DNA from: Erysipelotrichaceae bacterium
GTDB taxonomy: Bacteria; Bacillota_I; Bacilli_A; RFN20; CAG-631
DNA length: 32,130 bases
Direction: 5' to 3'
Assembly: GCA_022767485.1 (NCBI GenBank)
Contig: JALEMY010000108.1
Span: forward strand, 1-32,130
Positions 14,984 to 23,540 of the stretch are shown piece by piece. Within the stretch, counting starts at the first letter, position 1. Each line of letters opens with the position of its first letter. The notes below the pieces were generated by a model. The model ran no database searches, was not told where the DNA came from, and worked only from the letters and a program-made list of their open reading frames with translations. Both the position numbers and the translations under genes were made by a program.

Positions 14984-16847
14984 AAGTTATAATAGCAAAA
15001 AATCAAATGGAAATTCACATGCACACAATAAAAAAACTTCATTAATTTCCAATGTTAACAACCATAAAATGAACAAGAAAGATATTAAAAATAAGTTGAA
15101 TGATGGTATTTTGGTATATAATGGTTCATTAACTGTTACAGAACTTGCTGAAAAACTTGGTGTTTCTGCAGTTGATATTGTTCGATCCTTGTTTCAAGAA
15201 AAGATTATGGTCAATGTTAATACAACATTAAATGATGACTATATCGAACTTGTCGCTTTAAAATTTGGTTATGAAGTTCAAAAAGAAAAAGTTGTTGAAC
15301 TTCAAAACTTTGAAGAAATGGAAATTAAAGATGATCCATCGATGCTTGAAAAACGCCCTCCTGTTGTTACTATTATGGGACATGTTGACCATGGAAAGAC
15401 AACTTTACTTGATGCGATTAGAAAATCACGTGTTGTCGCTGGCGAATTTGGTGGTATCACTCAACATATCGGTGCTTACCAAACAATGGTTAAAGGCTGT
15501 AAAATTACCTTTATTGATACTCCAGGACATGCTGCATTTACTTCAATGCGTGCTCGTGGAGCGCAAATTACCGATATCGTAATTATTGTTGTCGCTGCTG
15601 ATGATGGTGTAAAACCACAAACTATAGAAGCTGTTAACCACGCAAAAGCAGCTAATGTTCCAATCATTGTAGCAGTTAATAAAATGGATAAACCTGCTGC
15701 AAATTATGATAGAGTTGTACAACAAATGTCTGATCTTGGACTTATGCCTGAAGAATGGGGAGGCTCAACTATTTATCGCAAGATTTCCGCCAAATCTGGT
15801 GTGGGGCTTGATGATTTACTTGAAACGATTCTTCTAGAGGCAGAACTTATAGATTTAAAAGCAAATCCAAATCGCTATGCAATGGGAACAGTAGTAGAAG
15901 CCCGCCTTGATAAACAAAGAGGACCTATTGCCACATTTTTAGTTCAAAATGGCACATTAAGAATTGGTGATTGTGTTGTTGCTGGAACATGTTTTGGTAA
16001 GGTTAGACAATTAAAAGATGATTTAGGCAGATTATTATCTGATGCTACACCATCTACTCCAATTGAAATTTCTGGTCTTCAAGATGTACCAGTTGCTGGA
16101 GATAAATTCATGGCTTTTGAAAATGAAAAGATGGCTAGAGACATTGCAGATAAAAGAAAAGAAATTAAGATTCAACAAGAAAGAAAAGCGACAAGTGCCA
16201 ACACACTTGAATCTTTCATGGCTTTATCTGGCGAACATCAAGTAATCAATGTCATTATTAAAGCTGATGTTCAAGGTTCAGCTGAAGCTGTTAAGACCGC
16301 TTTGGAAAAATTAAAAGTAGAGGATGTTTCCGTTAATGTTATTGCGGCATATGCTGGAGCAATAACTGAATCTGATGTTTTATTAGCAAGTGCTAGTAAA
16401 GCGATAATTTATGGTTTCAATGTTCGTCCTGATGCTATTGTTCGTAAAAAAGCATTAGAAGAAGGTGTGGATATTCGTCTTCATAATATCATTTATAATT
16501 TGCTTGAAGAAATGACTTCAGCAATGAAGGGAATGTTAAAGCCAATTTATAAAGAGGTTGTTACTGGACAAGCAGAAGTAAGACAAACATTCAAAGTTGG
16601 AAAAGTTGGTGTTATTGCTGGTTGCTATGTAACACTAGGATTAATTAAAGCAAATGCAAAAATTCGTTTAATTCGTGCTGGTATTGTAGTATATGAAGGA
16701 AAACTTGGCTCTTTAAAACGTTTTAAAGACGATGTTAAAGAAGTTAAAGAAGGATATGAGTGCGGTTTAATGATCGATGGATACAATGATATAAAAGAAT
16801 CTGATATCGTCGAAGGATATGAAATGCAAGAAGTTGAAAGAAAATAG
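14970..16847 (+). CDS. infB: Translation initiation factor IF-2
   Basis: A 625-residue GTPase that brings fMet-tRNA to the 30S subunit. Only one IF2_N module is present ([22 protein letters not shown], 54-75) before the G domain. The long lysine/alanine-rich N-terminus of many bacteria is missing, as in Mollicutes and relatives. G motifs are G1 GHVDHGKT (137-144), G3 DTPGH, G4 NKMD and G5 SAKSG. The C2 fMet-tRNA-binding domain ends the protein with [21 protein letters not shown]. It is followed by rbfA after 10 bases. Confidence 0.97.
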   Translation: MGTNKSYNSKKSNGNSHAHNKKTSLISNVNNHKMNKKDIKNKLNDGILVYNGSLTVTELAEKLGVSAVDIVRSLFQEKIMVNVNTTLNDDYIELVALKFGYEVQKEKVVELQNFEEMEIKDDPSMLEKRPPVVTIMGHVDHGKTTLLDAIRKSRVVAGEFGGITQHIGAYQTMVKGCKITFIDTPGHAAFTSMRARGAQITDIVIIVVAADDGVKPQTIEAVNHAKAANVPIIVAVNKMDKPAANYDRVVQQMSDLGLMPEEWGGSTIYRKISAKSGVGLDDLLETILLEAELIDLKANPNRYAMGTVVEARLDKQRGPIATFLVQNGTLRIGDCVVAGTCFGKVRQLKDDLGRLLSDATPSTPIEISGLQDVPVAGDKFMAFENEKMARDIADKRKEIKIQQERKATSANTLESFMALSGEHQVINVIIKADVQGSAEAVKTALEKLKVEDVSVNVIAAYAGAITESDVLLASASKAIIYGFNVRPDAIVRKKALEEGVDIRLHNIIYNLLEEMTSAMKGMLKPIYKEVVTGQAEVRQTFKVGKVGVIAGCYVTLGLIKANAKIRLIRAGIVVYEGKLGSLKRFKDDVKEVKEGYECGLMIDGYNDIKESDIVEGYEMQEVERK

Positions 16848-16857
16848 AGGTTAAATA

Positions 16858-17193
16858 ATGAACGAAAAAAGAGCAGATCGTTTATCAAGTATTGCCCAAA
16901 AAGCAATTTCTGATATTATTCAATATAAAGTTAAAAGTGACAAGGTTGGATTCGTTACAGTAACGGCAGCTAAAGTAACAAGAGATTTATCTTTTTGCTA
17001 TGTTTATGTATCTATTTTAAATGATCCTCATCATGAAAAATTTGAGGCATTAAATAAAATTAAAGGTTTTATTCGCACTGAACTTGGTCATGAAGTTCAC
17101 TTTAGAAAAGTGCCAGAAATCGTTTTCAAATTAGACGAATCTATCGAAAATTATCGTTATATTGAAAGCTTGCTTGATGAAAGTAATAAATAA
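16858..17193 (+). CDS. rbfA: Ribosome-binding factor A
   Basis: A 111-residue KH-like protein that matures the 16S 5' end in 30S assembly, with normal family length. ADRLSSIAQKAISDIIQYKVKSDKVGFVTVTAAKVTRDLS matches the RbfA N-terminal region, and PEIVFKLDESIENYRYIESLL (residues about 85-105) the C-terminal block. RBS GAGG precedes the ATG. Last gene of the canonical nusA operon before a weak terminator. Confidence 0.95.
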   Translation: MNEKRADRLSSIAQKAISDIIQYKVKSDKVGFVTVTAAKVTRDLSFCYVYVSILNDPHHEKFEALNKIKGFIRTELGHEVHFRKVPEIVFKLDESIENYRYIESLLDESNK

Positions 17194-17219
17194 AGTCCGT
17201 TTTTATAACGGCTTTTTTT
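17194..17219 (+). terminator. Weak terminator after rbfA
   Basis: Stem CCGTT / AACGG (17197-17201 / 17207-17211), extended by an AG/CT pair across a one-base bulge, then seven T residues. No new promoter fits before the next gene, so part of the transcription probably reads through into the DUF368 gene. Confidence 0.6.
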
Positions 17220-17233
17220 AAAGGAGGAAATAA

Positions 17234-18124
17234 ATGAAGCATTTAATAAACATACTTAAAGGTATTGCAATTGGTATTGCAAATGTTATCCCTGGGTTTT
17301 CTGGTGGTACAATGGCTGTTATGCTAAACGTATATGACTTATTTGTCTCATCTTTTGCTAACATATTTAATGACTTTAAAAATGTAGTTAAAAAAGGGTG
17401 GTCATTATTTTTGGGTATCGCCTTAGGAATATTACTTGCATTAATAACAATTGTAAAACTTTTAGAAATTATTCCTTTTATTACAATTATGTTTTTTGTA
17501 GGTTTGCTTTTAGGAAGTCTCTTTCAAATTTTTAATAAGTCAAAAGAAGGAAAATTGCATTTTAGAGATATTATTAGTTTTATCATAGCAATAATTATCA
17601 TCGTAGCCCTTCCATTAATTAATACTAATAATTCAGAAGTATTAACTTATGATTTTAAAAATTATATTATCGTTTTTATTCTTGGTATTATTTCAGCCTC
17701 ATCTATGGTAATACCTGGAGTTAGTGGCTCTTTAGTATTAATGGCATTTGGTTATTATGTATTTGTAATGAATACATTAAAAGATTTATTAAATAATATA
17801 TTTAATTTTTCATATAATAACTATCTTGGGATGTTACTTACAATACTATGTTTTGCTATTGGTTGTGTTATAGGCTTAGTTTTTGTTTCAAAACTCATTA
17901 TAAAAATGATGAAAAGATATCCTAAAACAGTTTATTTTACAATTTTAGGCTTATTAGTAGCTTCTCCATTTAGTATCATTTATAAAACTCTTCAAGACTA
18001 TAATGTAAAATTTGATGTAATGACTATTGTTTTCTCAATTATTAGTTTTATAATAGGAGTGGCAATAGTATTATTAGGTGAATATTATTCAAAAAAAATT
18101 AAAGGAGGTAATAAAAATGACTAA
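17234..18124 (+). CDS. DUF368 family membrane protein (putative undecaprenyl-phosphate translocase)
   Basis: A 296-residue polytopic protein with about 8-9 helices. Two symmetry-related signature loops, NVIPGFSGGTMAVML (residues 17-31) and MVIPGVSGSLVLMAFG (about 156-171), mark the DUF368 (PF04018) family. Members have been reported as PopT-type transporters that flip undecaprenyl phosphate back across the membrane for reuse in wall and glycan synthesis. RBS AAAGGAGG precedes the ATG. It overlaps the following membrane-protein gene by 8 bases (ATGACTAA). Family is certain; lipid-carrier recycling is by homology. Confidence 0.85.
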   Translation: MKHLINILKGIAIGIANVIPGFSGGTMAVMLNVYDLFVSSFANIFNDFKNVVKKGWSLFLGIALGILLALITIVKLLEIIPFITIMFFVGLLLGSLFQIFNKSKEGKLHFRDIISFIIAIIIIVALPLINTNNSEVLTYDFKNYIIVFILGIISASSMVIPGVSGSLVLMAFGYYVFVMNTLKDLLNNIFNFSYNNYLGMLLTILCFAIGCVIGLVFVSKLIIKMMKRYPKTVYFTILGLLVASPFSIIYKTLQDYNVKFDVMTIVFSIISFIIGVAIVLLGEYYSKKIKGGNKND

Positions 18125-18650
18125 CGTTAAAAATATTGTTAGTTATACTGCAATAAGACTTGCAGGATTCGCTGTAGCATTTTTTGGAATTATTTTACTT
18201 GTTTTAAAAAATTCATCAATCAATATTGTTTTACAACTTGTGGGTATTTTACTTTTATTGATTGGTGTATTATATGTTTCAACTAGTATTAAAAAATTGA
18301 TTAGGAAAAACTTAGCAAAAGATAAAAAGGACGCTACCTTATATTTACTATTAGGACTACTCATAATTGCAGTTGGTATTTTACTATTAGTTTTTAAATC
18401 ACAACTAGGCAAATGGATCAACTTAATTATTGGTATTATTATTGCAATTTATGGATTATCACTATTTATTTATTTTTTAGTTAAAAAAGGAAAAAAGGCC
18501 TGGTTTATTATTAGCATTATTGCTGCCTCATTATTTTTAGTAAGTGGTGTGATGCAAGCATTAATATATTTCTTTACATCATCTACTTACGTATTGATTA
18601 CAGGTATAATTCTTACTACAACTGGAGCATATGCATTGATTCTATATTAG
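18117..18650 (+). CDS. DUF308-like six-helix membrane protein
   Basis: A 177-residue protein made of three similar two-helix units (about residues 10-50, 60-105, 115-175), each with a hydrophobic segment followed by GxxLLxxG-type turns, e.g. LLLGLLIIAVGILLLVF. This layout is that of DUF308/HdeD-family proteins, whose role outside acid resistance in enterics is unknown. The start at 18117 is preceded by AAAGGAGG; an upstream in-frame ATG at 18078 lies inside the DUF368 gene and has no ribosome-binding site. Coupled to the DUF368 gene by overlap and closed by a strong terminator. Confidence 0.7.
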   Translation: MTNVKNIVSYTAIRLAGFAVAFFGIILLVLKNSSINIVLQLVGILLLLIGVLYVSTSIKKLIRKNLAKDKKDATLYLLLGLLIIAVGILLLVFKSQLGKWINLIIGIIIAIYGLSLFIYFLVKKGKKAWFIISIIAASLFLVSGVMQALIYFFTSSTYVLITGIILTTTGAYALILY

Positions 18651-18655
18651 TAAAT

Positions 18656-18694
18656 TAAAAGACTTTAAAGTGATGAAAACTTTAAAGTCTTTTA
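18656..18694. terminator. Bidirectional terminator between convergent operons
   Basis: A 15-bp perfect stem AAAAGACTTTAAAGT / ACTTTAAAGTCTTTT (18657-18671 / 18679-18693) with a 7-nt loop. The right arm overlaps the last codon/stop of the minus-strand diguanylate cyclase gene. Confidence 0.88.
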
Positions 18695-19765
18695 TATTGT
18701 TGTTTTTGTAATTATATTTTTACCATTATTTTTCGATTCATATAAGCATTTGTCTGCTTGAATAAACATTTCTTCAGCAGAAACATTAGAAATATTGCTT
18801 GCTGTACAAATTCCAATACTAACAGTTAGATTAATTACATTTTGTGATTTATTAAAACTCATATTAACAATATCTTTACTTATTTTGCTTGCAATTTCCA
18901 TAGGGTCATCTTGACAAGCTATAAAGATTGTAAACTCTTCTCCACCCCAACGACAATAAATACATTGACTTGAAATGTTCCTTTTTATAATTTTTGCAAC
19001 TTCTTGCAATACTACGTCACCATGACTATGACCAAATATATCATTAACATTTTTAAAGTCATCTAAATCAACAATCAACATAGAAACACTTTGATTTGAT
19101 AATTCTTCAAAATATTTGTTTAATCTTTCATTAAAGCCATAACGATTATATAAACTTGTCAATTCATCATGACGATATAAATGATAATACTTTTCTTCTA
19201 AAATAGATAAACGACGATTTGTCTTTTGTAAAACAAATCCAGTAAAAATAGATAAAGCATATATTGAAATATATAAAATAGGAAAGCGAAGTTTAAATTC
19301 ATTAGTATATTCGTATTGTAATAATATATTTCCAAGTGGTGTCCAAAATAATAAAATTAATAAAAATAAAACCATAAAAGAATATAAACTTCCGTTCTTT
19401 TGGCCAAAAACAAAGCATGAGAATAAAGGAATAAGTAATATCCATAATATGCTAAAGCCATTTGACATTCCATATATTATAAAAAACAATACGATAGCTA
19501 TAGTTTCAATTGTAAATAATAAGTTTACAATGTACTGCTTAAAATTTTGACATCTTGATAATATGTAATTGATAAAAGATAGAATTGAAAAAGTTAATCC
19601 AACAAAAAGTGATACATATTGACTAGTGAATAAATCGATAATAGCCATTAATAATCCTATAAAAAAAAGAGCTAAATTCACAATACTGAACATAAGCTTG
19701 GATGAATTATAATTAGAAGATTTTATTTCGCTAAATAAGTCTAAAAATATTCTTTTTCTTTTCAA
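18692..19765 (-). CDS. Membrane-bound diguanylate cyclase (GGEEF)
   Basis: A 357-residue enzyme predicted to make cyclic di-GMP from two GTP. Six membrane helices occupy about 24-180, a short linker helix follows, and the GGDEF domain runs from about 198 to 355. Active-site motif RWGGEEF (272-278) is intact. Upstream blocks DELTSLYNRYGF (200-211) and IVDLDDFKNVNDIFGHSHGD (231-250) carry the metal and substrate residues. The inhibitory I-site RxxD is absent (ISSQ at that position). The start is TTG at 19763-19765, with AGAGG 7 bases upstream; no ATG fits. It has its own promoter and stands alone. The sensor region resembles no periplasmic domain I recognise. Confidence 0.9.
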   Translation of the reverse strand: MKRKRIFLDLFSEIKSSNYNSSKLMFSIVNLALFFIGLLMAIIDLFTSQYVSLFVGLTFSILSFINYILSRCQNFKQYIVNLLFTIETIAIVLFFIIYGMSNGFSILWILLIPLFSCFVFGQKNGSLYSFMVLFLLILLFWTPLGNILLQYEYTNEFKLRFPILYISIYALSIFTGFVLQKTNRRLSILEEKYYHLYRHDELTSLYNRYGFNERLNKYFEELSNQSVSMLIVDLDDFKNVNDIFGHSHGDVVLQEVAKIIKRNISSQCIYCRWGGEEFTIFIACQDDPMEIASKISKDIVNMSFNKSQNVINLTVSIGICTASNISNVSAEEMFIQADKCLYESKNNGKNIITKTTI

Positions 19766-19805
19766 TTTTTTTCCTCTGCCTTTTATACAAATAAGAGCAA
19801 ATTTT

Positions 19806-19833
19806 ATTATATCACAATATCATTATAATACAA
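19806..19833 (-). promoter_or_regulatory. Promoter of the diguanylate cyclase gene
   Basis: On the minus strand: TTGTAT (19828-19833), a 16-nt spacer and consensus TATAAT (19806-19811). Confidence 0.65.
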
Positions 19834-19849
19834 GAATATTTTTTTATTG

Positions 19850-19887
19850 CAATAATAAAAAAGCACAAGAATTAATCTTGCGCTTTT
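19850..19887 (-). terminator. Terminator of the GAPDH gene
   Basis: On the minus strand: AAAAGCGCAAGA-loop-TCTTGTGCTTTT (12 bp including one G-U pair), then TTATTATTG. It lies 22 bases past the GAPDH stop. Confidence 0.8.
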
Positions 19888-19909
19888 GTTATTAAATTAA
19901 TATTATCAA

Positions 19910-20956
19910 CTATTGAATGTTTGAAAAATATTTAATTGTACGAACCATTTGAGATGTGTATGAATTTTCATTATCATACCATGCAACAACTTGAACTTGG
20001 TATAAACCATTTCCTAAACTAATAACCATAGTTTGAGTTGCATCAAAAATTGATCCGAATGTACTACCAACGATATCAGATGAAACAAGTTGTTCTTCTG
20101 TGTATCCATAAGATTCATTAGCAACTGATTTCATATATGCGTTGATTGTATCTTTGCTAACTTCATTATCTGATTTAACTACAGCAACTAAAAGTGTTGT
20201 TGAACCTGTAGGAACTGGTACACGTTGAGCAGATCCGATAAGTTTTCCATTTAATTCAGGAATAACAAGACCGATTGCTTTTGCAGCGCCTGTTGAGTTT
20301 GGAACGATTGAACATGCTGCAGCTCTAGCTCTTCTTAAATCACCTTTTCTGTGTGGTCCATCAAGAACCATTTGGTCACCTGTATATGCGTGAACAGTTG
20401 TCATAATACCAGATTGAATTGGTGCAAAATCATTTAATGCTTTAGCCATAGGAGCTAAACAGTTTGTAGTACATGATGCTGCAGAAATGATTTGATCATC
20501 AGCAGTTAATGTTTCATGGTTAACGTTAAATACGATTGTCTTTAAATCTTTGCCAGCTGGAGCTGAAATAACAACTTTTTTAGCGCCGGCATTAATATGT
20601 GCCATTGATTTTTCTTTTGAACAGTAAAAACCAGTACATTCTAATACAACATCAACTTTTAATTTTTTCCAAGGGCAATTATTTGCATCTTTTTCAGCAT
20701 AGATGTTGATTTTCTTACCAGCTACTTCAATCCAACCTTGAGCTTCATCATCAGCAGAACATTTTACGCTGTCAGCTAATGCATATCTGCCTTGAGCAGA
20801 ATCATACTTTAATAAGTGAGCTAACATTTTAGGAGAAGTTAAATCGTTGATTGCAACAACTTTGTATCCCTTAGCATTGAACATTTGTCTAAATGCAAGT
20901 CTTCCAATTCTTCCAAAACCATTAATAGCTACACGAACAACTTTTTCTTTTGCCAT
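19910..20956 (-). CDS. gap: Glyceraldehyde-3-phosphate dehydrogenase, type I
   Basis: A 348-residue glycolytic enzyme converting glyceraldehyde-3-phosphate, NAD+ and phosphate to 1,3-bisphosphoglycerate. [13 protein letters not shown] (8-20) is the Rossmann nucleotide loop. Asp38 at the end of beta-2 (AINDLT) predicts NAD+ preference. [12 protein letters not shown] (158-169) holds catalytic Cys162, and His189 in [10 protein letters not shown] is the general base. It is a little longer than B. subtilis GapA because of an insertion around 62-95 ([10 protein letters not shown]... and NNCPWKK). It has its own promoter, with RBS TGGAGGA. Single-gene transcript, likely a main glycolytic GAPDH. Confidence 0.97.
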   Translation of the reverse strand: MAKEKVVRVAINGFGRIGRLAFRQMFNAKGYKVVAINDLTSPKMLAHLLKYDSAQGRYALADSVKCSADDEAQGWIEVAGKKINIYAEKDANNCPWKKLKVDVVLECTGFYCSKEKSMAHINAGAKKVVISAPAGKDLKTIVFNVNHETLTADDQIISAASCTTNCLAPMAKALNDFAPIQSGIMTTVHAYTGDQMVLDGPHRKGDLRRARAAACSIVPNSTGAAKAIGLVIPELNGKLIGSAQRVPVPTGSTTLLVAVVKSDNEVSKDTINAYMKSVANESYGYTEEQLVSSDIVGSTFGSIFDATQTMVISLGNGLYQVQVVAWYDNENSYTSQMVRTIKYFSNIQ

Positions 20957-21004
20957 TTTATAAATTCCTCCATTATAAAAATTATTTTGGCTTTCACCTG
21001 TTTA

Positions 21005-21033
21005 ATGATAGCACTATTTGCATTATTTATCAA
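21005..21033 (-). promoter_or_regulatory. Promoter of the GAPDH gene
   Basis: On the minus strand: TTGATA (21028-21033), a 17-nt spacer and TATCAT (21005-21010), giving a leader of about 40 bases. The -35 box is half of a perfect palindrome (21028-21045). Confidence 0.75.
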
Positions 21034-21045
21034 ATATATTTGATA
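21028..21045. promoter_or_regulatory. 18-bp perfect palindrome over the GAPDH -35 box (candidate operator)
   Basis: TATCAAATATATTTGATA reads the same on both strands and overlaps the -35 hexamer. A dimeric regulator bound here would compete with RNA polymerase. Regulator unknown. Confidence 0.55.
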
Positions 21046-21048
21046 CTT

Positions 21049-21078
21049 TTGTGAAAAAACTTGTTATATTTTTCACAA
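21049..21078. promoter_or_regulatory. Rex-like box / inverted repeat upstream of the GAPDH promoter
   Basis: TTGTTATATTTTTCACAA (21061-21078) resembles the Rex consensus TTGTGAA-N4-TTCACAA, with one perfect half. The region also forms a 10-bp inverted repeat TTGTGAAAAA / TTTTTCACAA (21049-21058 / 21069-21078). GAPDH genes are known Rex targets in several Firmicutes. The same hairpin could instead be part of the uraA 3' end. Confidence 0.4.
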
Positions 21079-21082
21079 TTTT

Positions 21083-22429
21083 TTAATTTTCTTGTAATTC
21101 TGGTTGTTGTTTTGATTTAGGTAATAATTTATTTAATAAAATACCAACAATGGCAGATAAAGCCATACTTGTAAATTCAACAAAGCCATATTTTATCGTT
21201 GCTCCACCAATACCAATTACTAAGATTACGGAAACGATGATTAAATTTCTAGTATCCTTCATATCAACTTTAGCATTAATTAAAGTTTTTAAACCATTAG
21301 CAGCGATAAATCCATATAGAATTAAACATACTCCACCCATTACTGCACTTGGTATTGTTTGGATAAATGTTGTGAAAATATTTGAAAAGGATAGTAATAT
21401 TGCTATGACTGCAGCACCACCTGTAACCCAAACAGAACCAATTCTTGTCATACCAACAACCGATGTGTTTTCACCATATGAAGTATTTGCAGGGCCACCG
21501 ATTAATGCAGCGACTGAAGTTGCTAAGCCATCACCTAATAATGTGCGATTCAATCCTGGATCTTTCAAATAATTTTCTCCTGTTATTTGACCTAAAACCT
21601 TGTGGTCTCCAATATGTTCACACATAGTTACAAATGCTAAAGGAATAACGCTAATTGCTGCAGCAAAATTTATTTTAACCATTGAAATTCCAGCACCAAT
21701 TTCTTGATTTTCCCATCCTAGAATTTGAAATTGTGGTAAAGCAAACCATTTTGCTGGTTGTTTTAATACATCGACTAAAGATGTAAAGTCAATGATACTT
21801 CCATAATCTTTAAATGGAATAAAGCCTAATATAACTGCTAAAACATATCCGCATACGATACCGATTAAAAATGGTATTACTTTTAAAAATCCCTTTGCCT
21901 TAATTGCCACTACCGCAATAATAAACATTGTAATTAATGAAACAACAATTATTCTCCAATCTTGAACTACATCTTTACTGCTTATCAATCCAGCACTGCC
22001 ACAAGCTACTGAAGATAATCCAAGTCCGATAACCATAATTACTGGTCCTACTACTACTGGAGGCAATAATTTATCTAGCCATTCACTACCAATTAATGTT
22101 ATTACAATGGAAATTAGCATATAAATTAAACCGACCATCAATAAGCCTGTTAGCGCTGCTCCTACACCAAATGACAAACTTGCGCTTTGAATATAGGCGA
22201 TATAAGCAAACGATGAGCCTAGGTAAATTGGAACTTTCTTTTTAGTGCATAAAATGTAAATCAATGTTCCAATTCCTGATGAAAACAAGGCTACTGATAC
22301 TGGAAGACCAGTTTGAAGTGGAACTAAAACAGTAGCTGAAAACATCGCAAAAACATGTTGAAAACTAAGAGCAATCCATCTTCCTGTTTTTGGCCTATCT
22401 TTAGGACCAAGTAATAATTTTTCTGCCAT
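21083..22429 (-). CDS. uraA: Uracil permease (NCS2 family)
   Basis: A 448-residue, 14-helix uracil:proton symporter. Signatures close to E. coli UraA are SFQHVFAMFSATVLVP, CEHIGDHKVLG (with the substrate-contact Glu), DPGLNRTLLGDGLA and GGPANTSYGENTSVVGMTRI. The ATG at 22429 is chosen because AAAGGAG precedes it; a longer reading from 22450 would begin with that ribosome-binding site itself. It lies downstream of a 36-codon leader ORF and terminator, so pyrimidine-dependent attenuation is likely. Uracil is the best substrate guess; xanthine/uric-acid NCS2 members have different motifs. Confidence 0.93.
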   Translation of the reverse strand: MAEKLLLGPKDRPKTGRWIALSFQHVFAMFSATVLVPLQTGLPVSVALFSSGIGTLIYILCTKKKVPIYLGSSFAYIAYIQSASLSFGVGAALTGLLMVGLIYMLISIVITLIGSEWLDKLLPPVVVGPVIMVIGLGLSSVACGSAGLISSKDVVQDWRIIVVSLITMFIIAVVAIKAKGFLKVIPFLIGIVCGYVLAVILGFIPFKDYGSIIDFTSLVDVLKQPAKWFALPQFQILGWENQEIGAGISMVKINFAAAISVIPLAFVTMCEHIGDHKVLGQITGENYLKDPGLNRTLLGDGLATSVAALIGGPANTSYGENTSVVGMTRIGSVWVTGGAAVIAILLSFSNIFTTFIQTIPSAVMGGVCLILYGFIAANGLKTLINAKVDMKDTRNLIIVSVILVIGIGGATIKYGFVEFTSMALSAIVGILLNKLLPKSKQQPELQEN

Positions 22430-22454
22430 ATAATTTTTTTCTCCTTTCAAATGA

Positions 22455-22477
22455 CAAAAAAAAGGGAATTACCCTTT
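22455..22477 (-). terminator. Attenuator terminator before uraA
   Basis: On the minus strand: AAAGGG-TAATT-CCCTTT plus a T-run (stem 22461-22466 / 22472-22477, A-run 22456-22463 on the plus strand). It lies between the leader ORF and uraA. A second hairpin CCTTT-ATA-AAAGG (22473-22485) shares its left arm, so the two are mutually exclusive. Confidence 0.65.
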
Positions 22478-22579
22478 ATAAAAGGATAAAACCCCTATTT
22501 TTATATAATTTATTGAAAAATGAAGTGACGAAGAAAAGCGACAATCATATGACTTATTAAAAGAATAATTCTTTTTCAT
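22469..22579 (-). CDS. 36-codon leader peptide ORF upstream of uraA
   Basis: ATG at 22577-22579 with AAGGAGAG about 8-10 bases upstream opens a 36-residue reading frame (starts MKKNYSFNKSYD, ends GVLSFYKG). It stops with TAA at 22469-22471, exactly in the loop of the uraA leader terminator. The RNA is U-rich near its end. This arrangement resembles the pyrBI leader of enteric bacteria, where a ribosome close behind a UTP-paused polymerase prevents the terminator from forming. The peptide itself matches nothing known to me; its translation, not its product, is the likely function. Not verified as expressed. Confidence 0.55.
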   Translation of the reverse strand: MKKNYSFNKSYDCRFSSSLHFSINYIKIGVLSFYKG

Positions 22580-22608
22580 ATAAATCACTCTCCTTAACTT
22601 CGAGGAAA

Positions 22609-22637
22609 ATTATACTTTGTTTTTTCTTTTTACGCAA
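22609..22637 (-). promoter_or_regulatory. Promoter of the leader ORF / uraA unit
   Basis: On the minus strand: TTGCGT (22632-22637), a 17-nt spacer and consensus TATAAT (22609-22614). The transcript would start near 22601, about 20 bases upstream of the leader ORF. Confidence 0.8.
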
Positions 22638-22649
22638 CAAAAATTTCAA

Positions 22650-22680
22650 ATAATAAAATTGTTTTATAAATAAAACAAAA
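22650..22680 (-). terminator. AT-rich terminator of the DUF4097-like lipoprotein gene
   Basis: On the minus strand: TTGTTTTA-TTTA-TAAAACAA (22659-22666 / 22671-22678), followed by TTTTATTATTT, just after the lipoprotein stop. Confidence 0.55.
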
Positions 22681-22682
22681 AA

Positions 22683-23468
22683 TCATTCGCTAGCGATACT
22701 ATATTTTACCAATGTTAGATTACCGCTATTTGTTTCCACATCAATAATGATTCTTTCATCTAAGTAACTATAAACCCCGTTATTTTTAATTTGTAAACCA
22801 AAATCTGAAGAAACTAGCATTCCAGAAATAGAGTCTAATTTGACTTTAAAGCCAGAAACATCGCTAGGTAATGCTAAAATAACACTACCGCTTACAGAAT
22901 CAAATTCGATATTTTTTGTAGCATTTGTCAACTTACAATTCAAATTGCCACTTACAGAATCAAACGATAATTCTTCAAAGATTGTATTGTCTATTTTAGT
23001 TGATGAAGAAACACTATCTATTTCAATTTCTTTAATATTGCCACCAAGTATAATTATACTTCCAGAGACCATACTTATTTTCAATTCAGAAAAGTTCATA
23101 TTTTCTGGTAAATAGACGTATAGATCTTTATCAACAGCAGGCAAAGAAATATTTGAAGCACAATATTTTATCGATAAGTCAGAATAATCGTGAAATACAT
23201 GGCATAAATAATTATTCTTTTTAGGGCCACTATTTAATTTTTCAATTACCGTTACACCATCATACTTATCTGTTTGTTCAACTACTACTTTTCCTGAAAT
23301 CCAATCGATATCAATATTTGTAACTGTGTTATTATAGGTTTCACCAGAATCATTTAACACATGGTATTTATAACTATCAGAATATTTAGAATACTTCTTT
23401 ATAATATTACAAGAAGATAATGATAGGATAAAAAGGAAAATCACACAAACAAGGAACTTTTTTTTCAT
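22683..23468 (-). CDS. DUF4097-like beta-helix lipoprotein
   Basis: A 261-residue exported lipoprotein. The signal peptide (1-19) ends in LSLSSC with Cys20 as lipidation site. The mature part has repeated beta strands with recurring (D)SVSGS/N turns at intervals of about 20-25 residues (SMVSGSIIILGG, DSVSSSTKI, DSVSGNLNCKL, DSVSGSVILAL, DSISGMLV). This is the rung pattern of DUF4097/DUF4098 right-handed parallel beta-helix proteins. These are often linked to cell-envelope stress systems, but no sensor gene is adjacent here. Own promoter, monocistronic. Biochemical role unknown. Confidence 0.8.
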   Translation of the reverse strand: MKKKFLVCVIFLFILSLSSCNIIKKYSKYSDSYKYHVLNDSGETYNNTVTNIDIDWISGKVVVEQTDKYDGVTVIEKLNSGPKKNNYLCHVFHDYSDLSIKYCASNISLPAVDKDLYVYLPENMNFSELKISMVSGSIIILGGNIKEIEIDSVSSSTKIDNTIFEELSFDSVSGNLNCKLTNATKNIEFDSVSGSVILALPSDVSGFKVKLDSISGMLVSSDFGLQIKNNGVYSYLDERIIIDVETNSGNLTLVKYSIASE

Positions 23469-23489
23469 TGTTGTTCACTCCTTTTCCTT

Positions 23490-23518
23490 ATTATATAATA
23501 AACACTTTTGTTTTTCAA
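23490..23518 (-). promoter_or_regulatory. Promoter of the DUF4097-like lipoprotein gene
   Basis: On the minus strand: TTGAAA (23513-23518), a 17-nt spacer and consensus TATAAT (23490-23495). The leader would be very short (about 15 bases), ending in AAGGAG and the ATG. Confidence 0.75.
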
Positions 23519-23540
23519 ACAATATGTTATATCTTACATA

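Noticed and set aside
21150-21572. 140-codon antisense ORF in uraA
   Set aside because: Shadow of conserved uraA codons; no start signal and no recognisable protein.
22450-22450. Earlier ATG for uraA
   Set aside because: Its first codons are the ribosome-binding site of the ATG at 22429, which gives the family N-terminus.
22469-22600. PyrR-regulated attenuator at uraA
   Set aside because: No PyrR-binding loop sequence is visible in the leader; the translated leader ORF explains the layout better.
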